Source: Roseofilum reptotaenium CS-1145
Lineage (GTDB): Bacteria; Cyanobacteriota; Cyanobacteriia; Cyanobacteriales; Desertifilaceae
Assembly (NCBI RefSeq): GCF_028330985.1
Contig: NZ_JAQMUE010000088.1
Span: forward strand, 1-64,000
Length of the DNA: 64,000 nt
Direction of reading: 5' to 3'
Position 1 is the stretch's first letter. Each line of letters starts with the position of its first letter. Below, one piece after another: positions 62,934 through 64,000 of the stretch. The translations under genes and the position numbers were made by a program. The notes under the pieces were generated by a model, which was given only the letters and a program-made list of their open reading frames with translations, did not search any database and had not been told where the DNA came from.

Positions 62934-64000
62934 AAAACGTAAATCTGAACCGGAAACCCAACAACTTTCCTTATTTGATCCTGCCTGCGAACCCGAAATA
63001 GACGAAGATCTACAAGAGGGATGGGATTCAGAAGAAATCGATCTCGGCTTAGACAAAACGACTCGCGAAATTGCCTCACAACCGGCTGAACTGTTGACGC
63101 TGAAGCTACTCAAACAAGCCATTACAGCCGAAAATCCAGGCGATCGCATCATGGCTGATTTTGCCGAGTATGTGCTTCCCAATTTGCTCAAATATACGAT
63201 TGGAGTTACAGCTAAAGGTGGGAAATATTTCGATCGCCTAGATGAAGAGCGCGAAGAAGGATACAATCGCCGCAATGCTGCCGATCAATCCTTGAACACC
63301 CATCTACTCAATGGCTTATTTCCAGCCAACTTAGTCGAACGAGAGCTGCAAAAACTGAATACCACCGTGCGCCGGGAAATTGATGAGCCAGAGCGCCGGT
63401 TACTGATTGCCGGATTTATTCTCCATGACTTTGAGAAATTTGCCGATGTGCCGGAAGATTGCCGGGATCTGCAAAAGGAGGAACATCGGCAAATCATTGC
63501 CCAGAAAATCGTCCAACTGGGATTAGATCTATTTTTAGATCCCGAAAATCCCCAGGGTTATCAAGACTATATTGATGATTTACTTTGTGTTGCCTATAAT
63601 GCTCAGAGAAGATGGGGAACGAACTGGAATTTTTCCGAATTTGGGCTTAATCCGAGTTTACGCGATCGCACTCTCATTTGCCTAGCCGAACTTGCCTGTT
63701 TAGCTGACTCCCTTTCCTCCATTATCAAACATCCCCAAGATGCAGAAACTTCGCGCCTGCAACAACTCATTCACAGCCTCAGCGACGGAGAACTAAAGTT
63801 TACTTATCACAGCATTGCCGAAAACCGAGGCGTGCTAACCAATGTCGTCAATAACGCCTTAATGGAAGCTCATACTTCTCTAAATGCCTCCTCTCCCACG
63901 GAAGAGGGGGTTGGGGGAGAGGGTAACAATTACAAGCCCTTACTCTATCTTCCCACAGGAGTCATTTACCTTGCTCGTCGCAATGCTCCCCCCATTTCCA
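62926..64000 (+). CDS. cas10d: Type I-D CRISPR large subunit Cas10d (Csc3), partial
   Basis: The frame starts at GTG 62926 and runs off the window: 358 codons visible of a protein of about 950-1,000 residues. It begins VAKKRKSEPETQQLSLFDPA. RRLLIAGFILHDFEKFADVP is the HD-type nuclease site, which in type I-D sits on Cas10d instead of Cas3. The palm/GGDEF-like domain is further on. Near 63891-63921 a Gly/Glu-rich stretch (SSPTEEGVGGEGNNY) is encoded by a palindromic CTCTCCC/GGGAGAG sequence and looks like a repeat inserted in frame. Confidence 0.92.
   Translation, partial: MAKKRKSEPETQQLSLFDPACEPEIDEDLQEGWDSEEIDLGLDKTTREIASQPAELLTLKLLKQAITAENPGDRIMADFAEYVLPNLLKYTIGVTAKGGKYFDRLDEEREEGYNRRNAADQSLNTHLLNGLFPANLVERELQKLNTTVRREIDEPERRLLIAGFILHDFEKFADVPEDCRDLQKEEHRQIIAQKIVQLGLDLFLDPENPQGYQDYIDDLLCVAYNAQRRWGTNWNFSEFGLNPSLRDRTLICLAELACLADSLSSIIKHPQDAETSRLQQLIHSLSDGELKFTYHSIAENRGVLTNVVNNALMEAHTSLNASSPTEEGVGGEGNNYKPLLYLPTGVIYLARRNAPPIS
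63891..63921. repeat. CTCTCCC/GGGAGAG palindrome within cas10d
   Basis: CTCTCCC (63891-63897) and GGGAGAG (63915-63921) form a hairpin of the type normally found between cyanobacterial genes, but here it keeps the cas10d frame open. Confidence 0.6.

Noticed and set aside
58488-64000. Search for a CRISPR array near the cas genes
   Set aside because: No regularly spaced direct repeats of 28-37 bases are present in this part; any array must lie beyond 64000.
1-64000. tRNA, rRNA, tmRNA or riboswitch genes
   Set aside because: Reading the gaps I saw no T-loop consensus with matching acceptor arms and no cobalamin or other riboswitch core. A covariance-model scan would be decisive.

Overview
The window comes from a filamentous cyanobacterium. 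Evidence: the cyanobacterial gene order rubA-ycf48-psbE-psbF-psbL-psbJ, the carboxysome shell gene ccmP, a cyAbrB regulator, the hormogonium polysaccharide genes hpsA-hpsB-hpsC, very frequent GCGATCGC (HIP1) octamers, and dispersed intergenic repeats typical of Oscillatoriales-type genomes. A Roseofilum/Desertifilum-like relative is possible, but that is a guess.

Layout. 1-8.6 kb: a Uma2-type nuclease fragment, lpdA, a large hybrid sensor kinase, a decayed transposase, trpC, small conserved cyanobacterial genes and rpsD. 8.7-15 kb: a methyltransferase-HIT fusion, ccmP, a pentapeptide protein, bioF, a WecA/MraY-family transferase and glyA. 15-21 kb (accessory): a C39-peptidase-like gene split by an in-frame amber codon, then a complete diversity-generating retroelement (DGR): target gene, variable repeat, avd, reverse transcriptase and template repeat. 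The DGR is bracketed by inverted copies of a palindromic repeat. 21-22.4 kb: small toxin-antitoxin-like genes lying next to a VapC/PIN remnant. 22-30 kb: TPR and pentapeptide proteins, a dehydrogenase-like protein, a glycosyltransferase, a CbiG-CobJ fusion and a DUF697 protein. 30-34 kb: the photosystem II cytochrome b559 operon with its assembly factors, and citrate synthase. 34-44 kb: the minus-strand hps operon with two extra pseudopilins and a 1.9-kDa-residue-scale HpsA (about 1,930 residues) carrying eight calcium-loop-like repeats. 44-58 kb: housekeeping and signalling genes (rpmB, cyAbrB, an Rrf2 regulator, cbiB, pyrR, dapB, a PAS-adenylate cyclase, a DegT/StrS aminotransferase). 58-64 kb: the start of a type I-D CRISPR-Cas locus (WYL regulator, cas3', cas10d) with a HEPN-MNT toxin-antitoxin pair between cas3' and cas10d. 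The rest of the locus and any array lie beyond the window.

The strongest special system is the DGR. Template and variable repeats align over 119 bp with 13 differences, and every one is at a template adenine. The diversified end belongs to an FGE-sulfatase/C-type-lectin-like domain fused to a TPR segment and a large unrecognised N-terminal region. This suggests a diversifying recognition protein coupled to an unknown effector or sensor. The second notable system is the HEPN-MNT pair in the CRISPR locus, whose antitoxin carries an extra winged-helix-like N-terminus. Several families of palindromic, MITE-like repeats recur through the window and sometimes supply gene starts, stops or coding sequence.
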